From the NCBI GenBank assembly GCA_037576215.1, contig JBANDB010000003.1:186001-250000 (forward strand): 64,000 nt of DNA, in the 5' to 3' direction. Positions 1-10,256 of the stretch are shown here, one piece after another. The DNA comes from Armillaria gallica (taxonomy: Eukaryota > Basidiomycota > Agaricomycetes > Agaricales > Physalacriaceae). The notes beneath the pieces are model-generated. The model did no database searches and was not told the DNA's origin. It saw nothing but the letters and a program-made list of their open reading frames with translations. The position numbers and the translations under genes were made by a program. Positions within the stretch are counted from its first letter, which is position 1. Each line of letters opens with the position of its first letter.

Positions 1-235
1 CGATATGAATAAGGCAAGAAATCTTTGAATGTCACAACTTGCTTCCATGATGGCTGCCAACATTTGTTTGCTCCAGGTTCAGGGAAATGGAAGAAGAACT
101 CCACCCCACACAGAGGTGACATAGCATCCATGAGAACTTCCCATGCATCCATGGCAGACTTTTCTGCATCATATATTGGGATGGATTCTGGGAAAAGGGG
201 GTATGCTAACCCTGCAACTTTATCCAAAGACTTTG
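1..235 (-). pseudogene. HET-domain pseudogene, downstream (C-terminal) piece
   Basis: This is part of a minus-strand HET-domain gene cut by the gypsy element that starts at 236. It lines up with about 42030-42260 in the HET gene at 41642-43336, covering the region after the HET core (SWQQ..L.. and FPEPG-like segments), and it runs off the left edge of the window. Where the intact paralogue has CG, this copy mostly has TG or CA, so it has decayed by CpG transitions. The sequence stops at CTTTG (231-235) and resumes with the same CTTTG at 7323 after the second LTR. The gene was therefore continuous before the insertion. Confidence 0.85.
231..235. repeat. Target-site duplication CTTTG, left copy
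   Basis: CTTTG directly precedes the 5' LTR and recurs at 7323-7327 directly after the 3' LTR. The uninterrupted HET paralogue near 42265 has a single CTTTG at the matching place. Five base pairs is the usual duplication for Ty3/gypsy integrases. Confidence 0.93.
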
Positions 236-603
236 TGTTACGATTTATTCACTTTTTTCCCTTATCTTATCTTATCAGGCACCTCGGCACCCCGGCACCT
301 CGGCACCCACCATCGTAACCCCAACGTTCCCACCGTCGCCCCACATCTTTCAATCGAAGCCGCACACCACCGAGTTGTTTTTAGCTTCCACACAGCGTAT
401 ATAAGTAGCACAGCTTTCAGCCATGTACCCTAGCTTCGAGCTAAGTTTAATATCACCCTGGACTTCACTCTTATCACCCACCGAGAGTTTACTGTGTATA
501 CCGCTCCGCTGTAACAGACATCACGGTTCTATCGGCCTACCCGAAGTGCGAGGTAGTGCATCGTTAGACGCCTAGACTGTTATTCCCGGGTCCGGTCATA
601 ACA
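236..603 (+). repeat. 5' long terminal repeat
   Basis: 368 bp, TG...CA, matching 6955-7322 except at about 11 positions. It holds the promoter (TATATAAG at 398-405) and a likely transcript start near 431. The differences between the two LTRs are mostly CG versus TG or CA, in both directions, plus one C/A transversion near the left end. Confidence 0.95.
398..405 (+). promoter_or_regulatory. LTR TATA box
   Basis: TATATAAG in the 5' LTR, repeated in the 3' LTR near 7117. The segment complementary to the primer-binding site begins at 431-432, about 33 bp downstream, where a TATA-directed transcript would start. That spacing supports a transcript whose first bases act as its own primer. Confidence 0.75.
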
Positions 604-982
604 GTTAGCTCGAAGCTTTCTTATATCTCCTCCCGTACACCGCAGAGATCCCTATGCCCCAGAAACGACAACCAAAAACCGAAAAGAACTGGAAAGACCC
701 TGAAACCAAGAACGTGAACGGAGGACGACGTAAAACCAGAGCACAGAGAGGAAGGACCCACCCCAAAAGACGTGAGTTATCTCCTCCCCGCTATCACCAC
801 GACGACCTCCATTCCTACGACTACTGCGGGTTTGATGACTACAGCTGCAACATTGACTAAGCAGGAACTCCGATTCCTCCTACTCCTGAATGCTGTCTCC
901 TTGCAGGATCGGGGAATGCAGATGACGACACGGGAAGCATGGCGGAGAACCCCCTGACCACGGAGAAACAGATCAGCAATGA
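604..982 (+). other. gypsy leader (untranslated)
   Basis: The stretch between the primer site and gag. It has short open frames (for example an ATG at 654) and a donor-like GTGAGT at 772, with an acceptor-like TTGCAG ending at 906. Joining them does not lead into the gag frame, so I do not call an intron. The gag frame is closed by TGA at 923 and 980 just before the gag ATG at 983. Confidence 0.6.
605..617 (+). promoter_or_regulatory. Self-priming primer-binding site
   Basis: TTAGCTCGAAGCT, one base after the 5' LTR, is the exact reverse complement of AGCTTCGAGCTAA at 432-444, the inferred 5' end of the element's own RNA. In the Tf1/sushi group the RNA 5' end folds back on the primer site and is cleaved to prime minus-strand DNA. 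I see no match to a tRNA 3' end here. Thirteen exact bases plus correct placement of both arms make chance unlikely. Confidence 0.8.
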
Positions 983-2185
983 ATGGCCCAACTCGAAGAC
1001 CAGGCCACGGCCATGCGGAATGAGAACACCCGACTCCAAAACGAGTTGGAGGCGGAGAAGAAGAAAAAGGTGCCGGTACCAGGCTTCGGTCGACCCCCAC
1101 GACGGGGCCCAGACCCGGACCACTTCTCCGTTCCATGCCCACCTGATTGGGATCCACCTGACCACGGACCGGTGGGCGAATGGGACGCCGATCATCCCCC
1201 TGCCTTCATTAACGTGAGGCCAATCCTCATGAAACCTCCAAGGGCCTTCGAAGGAAAGCATGATGACATCGAACGCTTCCTCGGGGCGTGCGATCACTAC
1301 TTCGAGACCTTCTGATACCACTACGAAGGGAGGCCCTCTCTCATGGTAGGATTGGCAGTATCCCTCTTCGAAGGGGAGGCCGAGGACTGGTGGGTACACG
1401 AACGTCCCAAATACTGATACATCCTGGCAGACCCTGGACTGCATGGGACACCCGAAGAGGATGACAACTTCGAGGCAGGACCATGCTATCACTATCCCCG
1501 TTGGGAAGAGTTCTGCGAACTCTTCTGAGAACAGTTCAGGGATCCTGCGATCGAGCTGGTCCACGAGAAGAGGATGGGAGAGATGAAGATGGGGGACGAC
1601 GTGGCCCATGTCTTCTTCAGGAAGCTAGAAAGAGAAGCCAAGTTGGCCAACCGCCTCGCAGACCAGTCCGACCGAGGACTCCTGGTCCAAGCAGTTCGCA
1701 AAGGCATCCCTCGCAGTTATGGGGCAGCAATTGCCAACCTAGGGATTGCGGTTCCCCATAACTACGAAGGATGGAAGGAACGAATCCTCCTCATGTACGA
1801 GCAGCGCCAGAGGCAGAAGATTTTCAAGCAGACCCAAGGACTCGACAAATACCCTGAAAAGCGCCTGAACCCTCAGGGATCCGCTCACGCCAAAACCCAC
1901 GAATCGCGCCCCACACCAAAGCCGAAAGAGGTTCCGAAGTCGGCGCCCTCCAACTCCAAGTGGGTCCCGATCCACCAGACTACACATCCAGGCGGCGGGG
2001 TCCTCATGGAAGTTGATGCAAAAAGATCACGACAGATGGCGGAAGGGAAGTGCTTCCGCTGCGATGAGAAGGGTCACCTTAGTCGGGATTGTCCCCACAA
2101 GGGCGAGAAATGGGAGGTACGTGCACTCCAGGTGGTACCGGAACCACTCGTGGAGACGACGGAATTGAAAGAAATAAAAGAGTAG
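983..2185 (+). pseudogene. gag: gag of the gypsy element (three in-frame TGA)
   Basis: The nucleocapsid/capsid polyprotein, about 400 codons, ending at TAG 2183-2185. The ATG at 983 follows an in-frame TGA and begins a short coiled-coil-like stretch (MAQLEDQ..., with E/L/N heptads). The middle has the retrotransposon gag domain (capsid; features such as EDWWVHE, LVHEKRMGEM and VHNYEGWKERI-like). Near the end a CCHC zinc knuckle, CFRCDEKGHLSRDC, lies at about 2050-2092 and would bind the RNA. TGA codons at 1313, 1415 and 1526 interrupt the frame; translation resumes in the same frame each time. All are preceded by C, and the residues fit arginine CGA turned to TGA by CpG decay. Confidence 0.9.
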
Positions 2186-5100
2186 GTCGTCCGGGTTCTG
2201 ATTCGCCCGCGATGACCAAAAACCTTCCTGGTGCGCGCCTCGCCTCTTCTTTTGTACCATTATCTACTTGCTACGTACCTTCAGATGGACTATCTACTAC
2301 GCATTCGACTATACCCCGACCCCCAAGTAAGGGGTCGGTTACTTTTATGACTTCAAAAAATGTTACCAATATACGGCCTACATGCCAACTTATGACTTCT
2401 CTTTCGCGCCCAGCTACAGAATCAGCAAACTGATACGATCCCCTTCTCCATATGACTAACGAACCCCCTCTAGACATCGGGGCCGCCGTCCCCAGCTTAC
2501 CTAAACCGGCTAAACGTTTGCCAAGTAGCTCATCGCGAGTGAATGGATCGAACGACAAGTCGCCCACCATAGTGACACCCACCATAATGACGGACGGGCA
2601 GTCTCCCCTTGGTCGAGACACCCTCCGATCAGATGGGGCAGGAATTAGGGTCATTCTGAAACCTGACAAAGCGACCCCGAACCCCGAACGGGTGCCCCCA
2701 CGGAACGACGACCGAGGCGTGGGCCTAGAGCACAACCCTCCCCGTGACAGCAAGGGCTGCGCAGGCTCAACCCCCGCAGGGGAACGGCTGGGAAGACCAG
2801 ACGGAGGGACATCTGTCACGACCCGAACTCCGGCTAAAGACGAACAGAGGGACCCTGCGGGCCTGGGGGTAACCGGTCGAATCCCTGGTAATTCCGACCC
2901 TTCGGTACAAGGGCGACCCGTGGCCTTGTGCGACACTCCCAAAGCAGACCCCTCTTCCACCCAGGATCAAGATCCCTTGAATGGCAGCTCCTCGGGATAC
3001 TACCCACAGGACACCCGCCTAGCCGAAGGAAAGGAATCTGCTAGCGCCCAGGCGGTAAAGAGGGGGCATAAGGTACTCTTGGAAGAGATACCCGATGAGG
3101 AGGACGATACCTCCTTTCGGCGATGGAAACTGAAGGAAAAATCGATCATTAGACCGGTGAATCCCCAAGCGGTTGCTCCTGTGATTCCCGACACGATCCC
3201 CGTCACCCCAAGAATCGACCACGGATGGGTGAAACCTTTCGAGGTCGACTGGACCCTGCGCGCCATCTGCCAGGCTCCGAATGACAATGCTGCTCGCGCT
3301 ATTCTATCTCTGTGGATCCACCGAGATCGCCTAGGGGAGTTAAGCGACGAACTCCTCGAAACCCTTCGAACCGAGGGTGAACTCACCCGAGAACACCTCT
3401 ACGAACTCCGAGAACCCATACACTACATCCGAGGATCCACCAGCGATCTGATGATCCCAGTAGTCCTCGAACCCTGTACGGGATGTAAAGTCCTCAGCAC
3501 GAAAGCCCTGTTGGACAGCGGATGCACAGGGAGCGCGATTAACAGTGCTTATATCAGAGAACACAGGCTCGACACCAGGAAGGTGAAGGTGCCGATCCCG
3601 GTCTATAACGCCGACGGGACCAAAAACGCGGGAGGCGAGGTCACCGAGTTCGTGGAACTCTGCCTCTCCATCGGGGAACATCACGAACGTATCGACCTGG
3701 CAGTCACCGACCTCGGAAAACGAGACATCTACCTTGGTCACGACTGGCTTAAACGCCATAATCCCTTGGTCAACTGGCAAACCGGAAACATGGTCTTTGG
3801 ACGGTGCCAGTGTGTCAAAAACCCTCTTGAGCTACCGGACACGGATCCAGATGATCACTGGGACGAAGAGCTTGAAGACGGCGACATGATCCTCGCCGTC
3901 CGACTGGAGGAAGAACTCACGATACGAGCCCTCCACCATGCCAATGACCTTGCGGCCAAGGCCAAAGCCGACCAACCCAAAAGGACTTTCGAAGAAATGG
4001 TGCCGGAACATTACCAATCCTTCCGCAACCTATTCTCTAAAGAGAATTTCGACGATTTACCTGAGCGAAAGCCCTGAGACCACGCCATCGAGCTCGTCCC
4101 GAACGCCAAGTCCACCTTGGATTGTAAGGTGTATCCCCTGAACCGAAACGAACAGGAACAACTTGACAAGTTCCTCGATGAGAACTTGGAATCCGGTCAC
4201 ATCCGCCCTTCCAAGTCCCCGTTCGCGTCTCCCTTCTTCTTCGTAAAAAAGAAGGACGGAACGCTCCGACCCATACAAGACTACCGCAAGCTCAACGAGA
4301 TGACCATTAAAAATCACTATCCGCTGCCGCTTATCTCAGAACTTATCGATAAACTACGAGGTGCCAAGTACTTCACGAAACTAGATGTTCGTTGGGGATA
4401 TAACAATGTCCGGATCAGGGAGGGAGACGAGGAAAAGGCCGCCTTCCGCATGAATCGGGGACTCTATGAGCCGACCGTCATGTTCTTTGGGCTCACCAAC
4501 TCGCCCGTGACATTTCAATGGATGATGAATGACATCTTCCAGGACCTAATCGGGGAAGGGAAGGTCACCATCTACCTTGATGATATTCTAATCTTCTCGA
4601 AGGACCTCCGAGAACACCGACTGATCGTGAAACGTGTCCTCCAACGCCTTCGCGAGAACAAGCTCTTTCTCAAAGCAGAGAAGTGCGAGTTTGAGGTCCT
4701 TGAAACGGAATATCTCAGCATAATCATTAGCAAAAACTCGGTACGAATGGACCCCGTCAAAGTCGCTGGCATTGCTGAGTGGCCGACTCCCCGTAGGAAG
4801 AAAGAACTCCAATCCTTTTTGGGGTTCACCAACTTCTACCGGAAGTTTATCAAGATGTATTCAAAGGTCGTACGGCCCCTCACTCAGCTGACAGGCAACG
4901 CCGAGTGGAAGTGGACAGGAGTGCAAGATGGGGCCTTCCAGGAATTGAAGCGGCGCATGGCTGAGGATGTTATCCTCGCCATCCCAACGGATGACGACCC
5001 CTTCTGAGTCGAAGCGGACACAAGTGAGGGCGCGGTAGGTGCAGTACTCAGTCAAAAGCAGAACGACGTGTGGTGACCTGTAGCATTCATGTCCAAATCA

Positions 5101-6954
5101 CTCAGCGCAGTTGAAAGAAACTACGAAATCTATGACAAGGAACTGCTCGCCATCATGCTCGCCCTCTCCGAATGGTGCCACTACCTCATGGGAGCCAAAG
5201 AAAACGTGGAAATCTGGACGGACCATCAGAACCTCCAATACTTCCAACTCCCGCAGAAGCTAAACCGCCGACAGGCTCGCTGGGTAACCGAACTCGCCGA
5301 ATACCACTTCACACTCCACCATAAACCTGGCATCCAGAACGTGAAGGCTGACTTGTTATCCAGACGACACAATCACGACCAAGGCCATAATGACAACGGC
5401 GACATCACCATACTCCAAGCGCATCATTTCCGTGCCCTCATTATGCCCACCACCTCCGAGATTCACCAACACATCGAGGAAGCTACCCGACGAGAAGAAT
5501 CCTGGGACGAAGGCATCGCCACGTCCCTCAATCACCAGCGAGGCATCAGCTGACAGAACGGCCTCTTGCACTACGACGGAAGAATCTATGTACCCCGCAA
5601 GAAGACGTTGCGAGGTGAGATCATCTCTCGATATCATGATCATATCACCGCTGGACATCCGGGCATCGAAAAAACCAAAGAGCTTGTCCTCCGGGACTAC
5701 TGGTGGCCCAAAATGAAGAAGGACGTTGAAGCCTATGTCAAGGGTTGCGAGACCTGCCAACGAACCAAGTCCAGTACCGCCGCCAAGGCTGCGCCGCTAT
5801 ACCCGAATGAAGTACCAACAGGACCATGGACCCACATTTCAGTCGACATGATCACTGGACTCCCAGATTCGAACGGGCACGATGCAATCCTGATGATTGT
5901 AGACCGATTCTCAAAGGCTATCATCCCAGTAGCCTGCAATGTCGAACTATCAGCGGAAGGATGGGCACGGATCCTCCAGGACCATGTATACGCACGCCAT
6001 GGAATGCCCCAAGTAGTCATCTCCGACCGAGGACCTCAGTTCATATCAAAATTCATGAAGGAACTATACCGAATGCTCAACATCACCCAAAATGCCTCCA
6101 TGGCATTTCATCCACAAACGGACGGACAGACCGAACGCGTCAACCAAGAGGTCGAAAAGTATCTCCAAATCTTCGTAAATCACCGGCAGACGGACTGGAG
6201 TGACTGGCTCCCCTTGGCCGAGTTTGCCCATAACAACCGGACCCATAGCGCCACAGGCAAAAGTCCGTTTATGGTCCTCTATGGTCGCAACCCGAGGATC
6301 CTCCCAGATTCGGCACGCTCATCTCCACTCGCGAACCCCGTGGCCCAGGACTTCGTCAAAACTATGACAACCATTCATACGGAAACAGAAAAGGCGCTTA
6401 ACGTGGCAGCAGACAGGATGAAGACCCAATATGACAAAAAGAAGCGGCCCTCATATCCTTATCGGGTTGGAGACAGGGTGTGGCTCGACGCCACCAACCT
6501 CCACCTGCCATGCCCCAAGAAGAAACTAGACGACAAACGAGTGGGACCCTTCGTTATCATAAGTACAGCAGGGGTCAGTGCCTACAAACTCAGACTCCCC
6601 CCCCACTGGAAGATTCATCCACGCTTCAACGAGAAACTCCTAACGCCGTATACACCGCCGATGTTCCCCAACCAGGAACTACCACCGCCACCGCCTCCCG
6701 ACCTTGTCGATGATGAGGAAGAGTACGAGGTAGAAGCAGTCCTTGACGCGAAGCCACGACAAATACGTGGACGAAGGGGTCAGAAGTCGAGAACGACAAC
6801 GGACTACTTTGTGAAATGGAAAGGTTGGACTTGAGAACACAACTCTTGGGTCCGGGAGGAGGACATGGAGCACGCACAAGATGCAATACTGGATTTCCGA
6901 AGTCGGGGAAACGCCATACGGACAGTCGGGATGCCTGCCTTAATAAGGGGGTGA
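2083..6954 (+). pseudogene. pol: pol of the gypsy element: PR-RT-RNaseH-IN-chromodomain (six in-frame TGA)
   Basis: This frame is -1 to gag and overlaps its end: it is open from 2083 to the stop at 6952-6954, against the 3' LTR. Order seen: a proline-rich linker; an aspartic protease with LLDSGCTGS (about 3511-3540); reverse transcriptase with YLDD (about 4573-4584); RNase H (about 5008-5390, with DKELLAI and TDHQNLQYF); integrase HHCC finger (about 5640-5765, HDHITAGHPG...CETCQRTK); DDE core (SVDMITGLPD, ISDRGPQF, and FHPQTDGQTERVNQE); a GPY/F-type module; and a chromodomain (YFVKWKGW, about 6715-6900) expected to steer integration to chromatin. TGA codons lie at 2431, 4075, 5005, 5074, 5551 and 6832, the last inside the chromodomain. 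Family residues there are often arginine (as in PF-R-VEAD, W-R-PVAF), so CGA to TGA decay is the simplest reading. No canonical slippery heptamer was found in the 2083-2185 overlap. Confidence 0.93.
6940..6954 (+). promoter_or_regulatory. Polypurine tract
   Basis: The stretch AATAAGGGGGTGA runs straight into the 3' LTR (TGTTAC at 6955). A purine run here primes plus-strand DNA in LTR retrotransposons. The pol stop codon is contained in it. Confidence 0.8.
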
Positions 6955-7322
6955 TGTTACGATTTATTCACTTTTTTCCCTTATCTTATCTTATCAGGCA
7001 CCTCAGCACCCCGGAACCTCAGCACCCACCATCGTAACCCCAACATTCCCACCGTCGTCCCACATCTTTCAATCGAAGCCGCACACCACTGAGTTATTTT
7101 TAGCTTCCACACAGCGTATATAAGTAGCACAGCTCTCAGCCATGTACCCTAGCTTCGAGCTAAGTTTAATATCACCCCGGACTTCACTCTTATCGCCCAC
7201 CGAGAGTTTACTGCGTATACCGCTCCGCTGTAACAGACATCACGGTTCTATCGGCCTACCCGAAGTGCGAGGTAGTGCATCGTTAGACGCCTAGACTGTT
7301 ATTCCCGGGTCCGGTCATAACA
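6955..7322 (+). repeat. 3' long terminal repeat
   Basis: 368 bp, the partner of 236-603. It is followed by the right target duplication CTTTG (7323-7327) and then by HET gene sequence. Confidence 0.95.
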
Positions 7323-8723
7323 CTTTGTCGACACATGGTTCTGCATCTCGGACACAAGTTCAAGGACCATGCTCCATTTTTGTATCTCCCGCAAGCGTGT
7401 CAGTTGTTCATCAAATGTCTTCTGAATCTCTTCTTCCATGATGTCATCCTTGGTCTCCCCGCCAATGATTGGGTCTTCGGTGATCTCCTGCAGAGTCCAT
7501 GCATGTCAGAACCAACACCAATCACTCTCGAAGTCATCTGCCATTAAATAAAGTGGCCGACCCAGACCATTGAAGTAGCACACCACATGGGGAGCATGCT
7601 CATACACCCATCCAATTGTGGGCACATCCAGCTTCCACTCTTCCAAGTGCAGATGCTCACCCTTCCCACCCTCCTGCTGCAAACACAGAATGTCCAGCCA
7701 TACATACTCTGCTCCAAGGTTCAGCATCTCAATGTGGATCAGATCAAGATTGGCATCCTTCGGCATGGGCACAGGCCACTCACATCCATTGATGGGTGTC
7801 ATCACATTCACGTGGTCTTTTTTGTCCACTCATGCATGTGATATCCCCCACTGGTTTTCATATGCAACCCAGTATTGGACTACCTGATTGGCACACAGAT
7901 CCCACACACGCGGAGGGGACACACCCTGCATGGTAATCCTGTCATGGTCGAGCACATCTCTCCACATCCCCCTGTCCTTCTCTTCCTGAGTGCATAATTT
8001 GTGTTTAATGGTGGTGACATTATTCCAACAGGGGTGCAAATAAGCATAGACAGTGCCAAAGTCATAGTTTTGTGCAACATAGAAATCAAGAACCGAGTTT
8101 ACAGAGTCTAAAGTGTATGATGTGCCTAATGTCATATTAAGCGTCTTTAAGACTCCACTGACACTGAGTGTAGAACTGGGGGTGTTGGCCAGAGACAATG
8201 TGATGACCCTCGGACCAGTGAAAGACCACTGCTTCCCCACTGGAATGGTCGATTCCGCTTTGCCAGTTTCACTGAGGGTGGAAAGTGTGATCTCGGGAAC
8301 TTCAAGAGAATTGGAAGAGTGTATTGAAGGACTTTCCATTGCTACATTCCTCAGCCGCTTCTCATTATCACAGAGAAAAGGTATTATCTTCATACAAGGG
8401 CAAAGATTTTAGTGAACACTTGAAGAATTTGTATAGAGACATTTTCTGATCCCACCACCATTCTGATATAGACGATTTCTTTGACTGCCACCATCTTTTA
8501 CAGTGCTGGATGAATGTTTCCTCTGGTTGTCACAGAATAAATATAAAAATTGTCAAAGGAAAGACAAAACAACACGTACCATGCTCCATCGTCGATGCCA
8601 TGCAGGACTAACCTGTCCATTGCACCAACAGGCTTCCGTCATGGAGCCACATGGTGCCCTTGTGGTCAGAAGGAAACAATGTGGACTAGTGCTTGGATCA
8701 TCAAAATGTGTGCCGTCAGCCAT
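7323..8723 (-). pseudogene. HET-domain pseudogene, N-terminal piece
   Basis: The upstream part of the gene interrupted by the gypsy element. Read on the minus strand, 8393 to 7323 aligns with the HET genes near 36 and 43 kb (VPEITLS, GKQWSFTG, YAQNYDFGT-like and MTPINGCEWPVPMPKDANLDL), including the HET core YVWLDILCLQQ. Two stops break it: TGA at 7830-7832 (after ISHA, where paralogues have Trp) and TGA at 7506-7508 (after CWF, where paralogues have Arg). A first-exon-like segment (MADGTHFDD...) starts at 8723 and matches the paralogues' M.THFDGP..SPH. HET proteins trigger cell death when incompatible hyphae fuse; this copy is dead. CpG is almost absent while the paralogues keep it. Confidence 0.88.
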
Positions 8724-9762
8724 GCTGGATAAGTGTCCAAAGATTTGGAGCACCATTTCAGAGGAGCATGTATAGAAATAGTGGAGGCATCATTTAATGT
8801 GGCGATATGCACCTGAAAGAGCCCAATCGAACTCATGAGGGAGATAGACCCACAGAGAATTCCGTGAGGACTTACGAGCTCTACTTGTTCAGGTAAATCA
8901 TACATCGGATGGATGATCACCTTATTTAGTGCGACAGCATCCAAGTTCTGAGTGTTCAACATGTGAAACTCAGTAGGATCCAAAAACACCTGGTCTTCTA
9001 TTCAAAAGTGTGAGATCAAACATATTGATAGGAACAGATGCCCACTGTAAATCACGTATTTGATTTAGTATTAAATAGATGGTCTAGTAGGTTAAACAAA
9101 GTATTTGTTAGCGAGGTGTGTGTAAGAGGAATTAACCAGCCCATAAGCCAACCCCATATATGTTGTCGAGGAGAATAAGAGCTCGATGATATCCTTCTCA
9201 TTTTGTCGATAGTCTTCTTCAGTTGCACTGAACCTAACGAAGTCCATCTTCTTGCTTCACATGTGCCAGAGCCATACCTGAGCAACAAGCACTGTGAAGC
9301 CAGCCTGGAGCTGCTCCATGCTCAGCATAAGAACTGGTTGATGCAGCATGTAGTTATTACACGATTCCAGTCATCGGTGGTGGATGCTGTACTAGTGTAC
9401 CAAAGTCACAGAAAGATGGGGATGGTGAGGTGATATTGGATGCTCGACCTTCACGCCAGCCGAGGTCAATTCAAACTCGGGCTTCATAGTATGAGTTACA
9501 CTCTCCAAGACTAGGAAGGCAGATGGGTAGGCTCAGAGTTGACCTCGAGCCAATCAATCCTGAGACGTCAATACAATGCCAATCCCTCCCCGCTGAATGT
9601 TGGGCAAGAGGCTACAATGACACATGGTAAAGTATTACTCTTGACCTCTCAGGCGAGACATCATAGTTGGTTCATCCAGAATCAACACTTGTCAGTGTGC
9701 AGTGGTCGGAGAGTACGTCTCCTTTCTCTGAGGAATGCAGGAGTTATGAGATACACAACAAA
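8724..9762. other. Duplicated upstream region of the HET unit, CpG-depleted
   Basis: No clear gene. On the minus strand, patches (near 8930-8990, FLDPTEF; and near 9090-9190, LTHTSLTNTLFNLL) resemble patches upstream of the other HET genes (near 37150, FFDPNEFGV; near 31900-32000, LTLASLTNALFDTL). These could be 5' exons or leader of the HET gene. The 9300-9740 part resembles 37200-37420 and 45640-45880, with CG changed to TG or CA here. Confidence 0.55.
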
Positions 9763-9772
9763 TGAGATGATG
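9763..9772. repeat. Target-site duplication of the KDZ element, left
   Basis: TGAGATGATG here and again at 22096-22105, flanking the long inverted repeats. The exact length (8-10 bp) is uncertain because the outermost TIR bases differ slightly between ends. Confidence 0.75.
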
Positions 9773-10223
9773 CATCTATATAGCCCAGTAATGAATGTAA
9801 ATTAGCACAGTTGAGATGGCCAGATCAAACCAATAACAGCCATCAAAGTTGGCAAATTAGTGGTACTGCAATAAAACTTGAATAAAGGCCCAACAAAACA
9901 CCTGTCCCGCACCCATTGCTGTATGTAAAAAAAAAAGCTACTAGCTCTGACATATGTCGGGGACTGTTCCCACCTAAGCAGTGTGTGCCCCGCCTCCTGT
10001 ACTATTCTCATCTAAATTCAGCAAACCCTGGCAGGATTCGGAGTAAATATTCTGGGAAGGCATGGCTTCCATGAATGATGTCACTGAGATGTCATTCCAT
10101 GTTCTGAAGGCATCTGCCGACATGCTGCCTTCACCGGCATCACCTCTTTCATGCTGTCCCCACCGTTTCCATATTTCTTAACTAAATAAAATCGTAAAAA
10201 ATGCAAGAAAATCAAATTAAATT
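9773..10223 (+). repeat. KDZ element left terminal inverted repeat
   Basis: Inverted match to 21645-22095. It starts CATCTATATAGCCCAG, against CCTATATAGCCCAG read inward from the right end, and ends near AAAATGCAAGAAAATC. Many positions are TG/CA where the right copy has CG (for example GTGTGTGCC against GCGTGCGCC). Confidence 0.9.
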
Positions 10224-10256
10224 CCTGAGACTCAATACAGGCACCAAAATATCAGT

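Larger units (their letters stand above)
236..7322 (+). mobile_element. Full-length Ty3/gypsy chromovirus (Tf1/sushi-like, chromodomain)
   Basis: A 7087-bp LTR retrotransposon in plus orientation. Order: LTR, self-complementary primer-binding site, gag with zinc knuckle, pol (protease, reverse transcriptase, RNase H, integrase, chromodomain), polypurine tract, LTR. Integrase after RNase H marks Ty3/gypsy, and the C-terminal chromodomain marks the chromovirus branch. The LTRs are 368 bp each, start TGTTAC and end TAACA; I count about 11 differences, most of them transitions at CpG. Gag and pol show no frameshift within themselves, but nine in-frame TGA codons interrupt them, so this copy cannot make its full proteins. 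It sits inside a HET gene with a 5-bp target duplication and is much richer in CpG than the host gene around it, which suggests it arrived after the host gene had decayed. Confidence 0.95.

Noticed and set aside
772..906. Intron in the gypsy leader (GTGAGT...TTGCAG)
   Set aside because: Joining the flanks leads to a frame other than gag.
1313..6834. Nine in-frame TGA codons read as tryptophan (recoding)
   Set aside because: Several sites match Trp loosely, but others (PF-x-VEAD, W-x-PVAF) are usually Arg in the family, and the C before TGA plus the LTR changes fit CGA to TGA decay. Decay is simpler.
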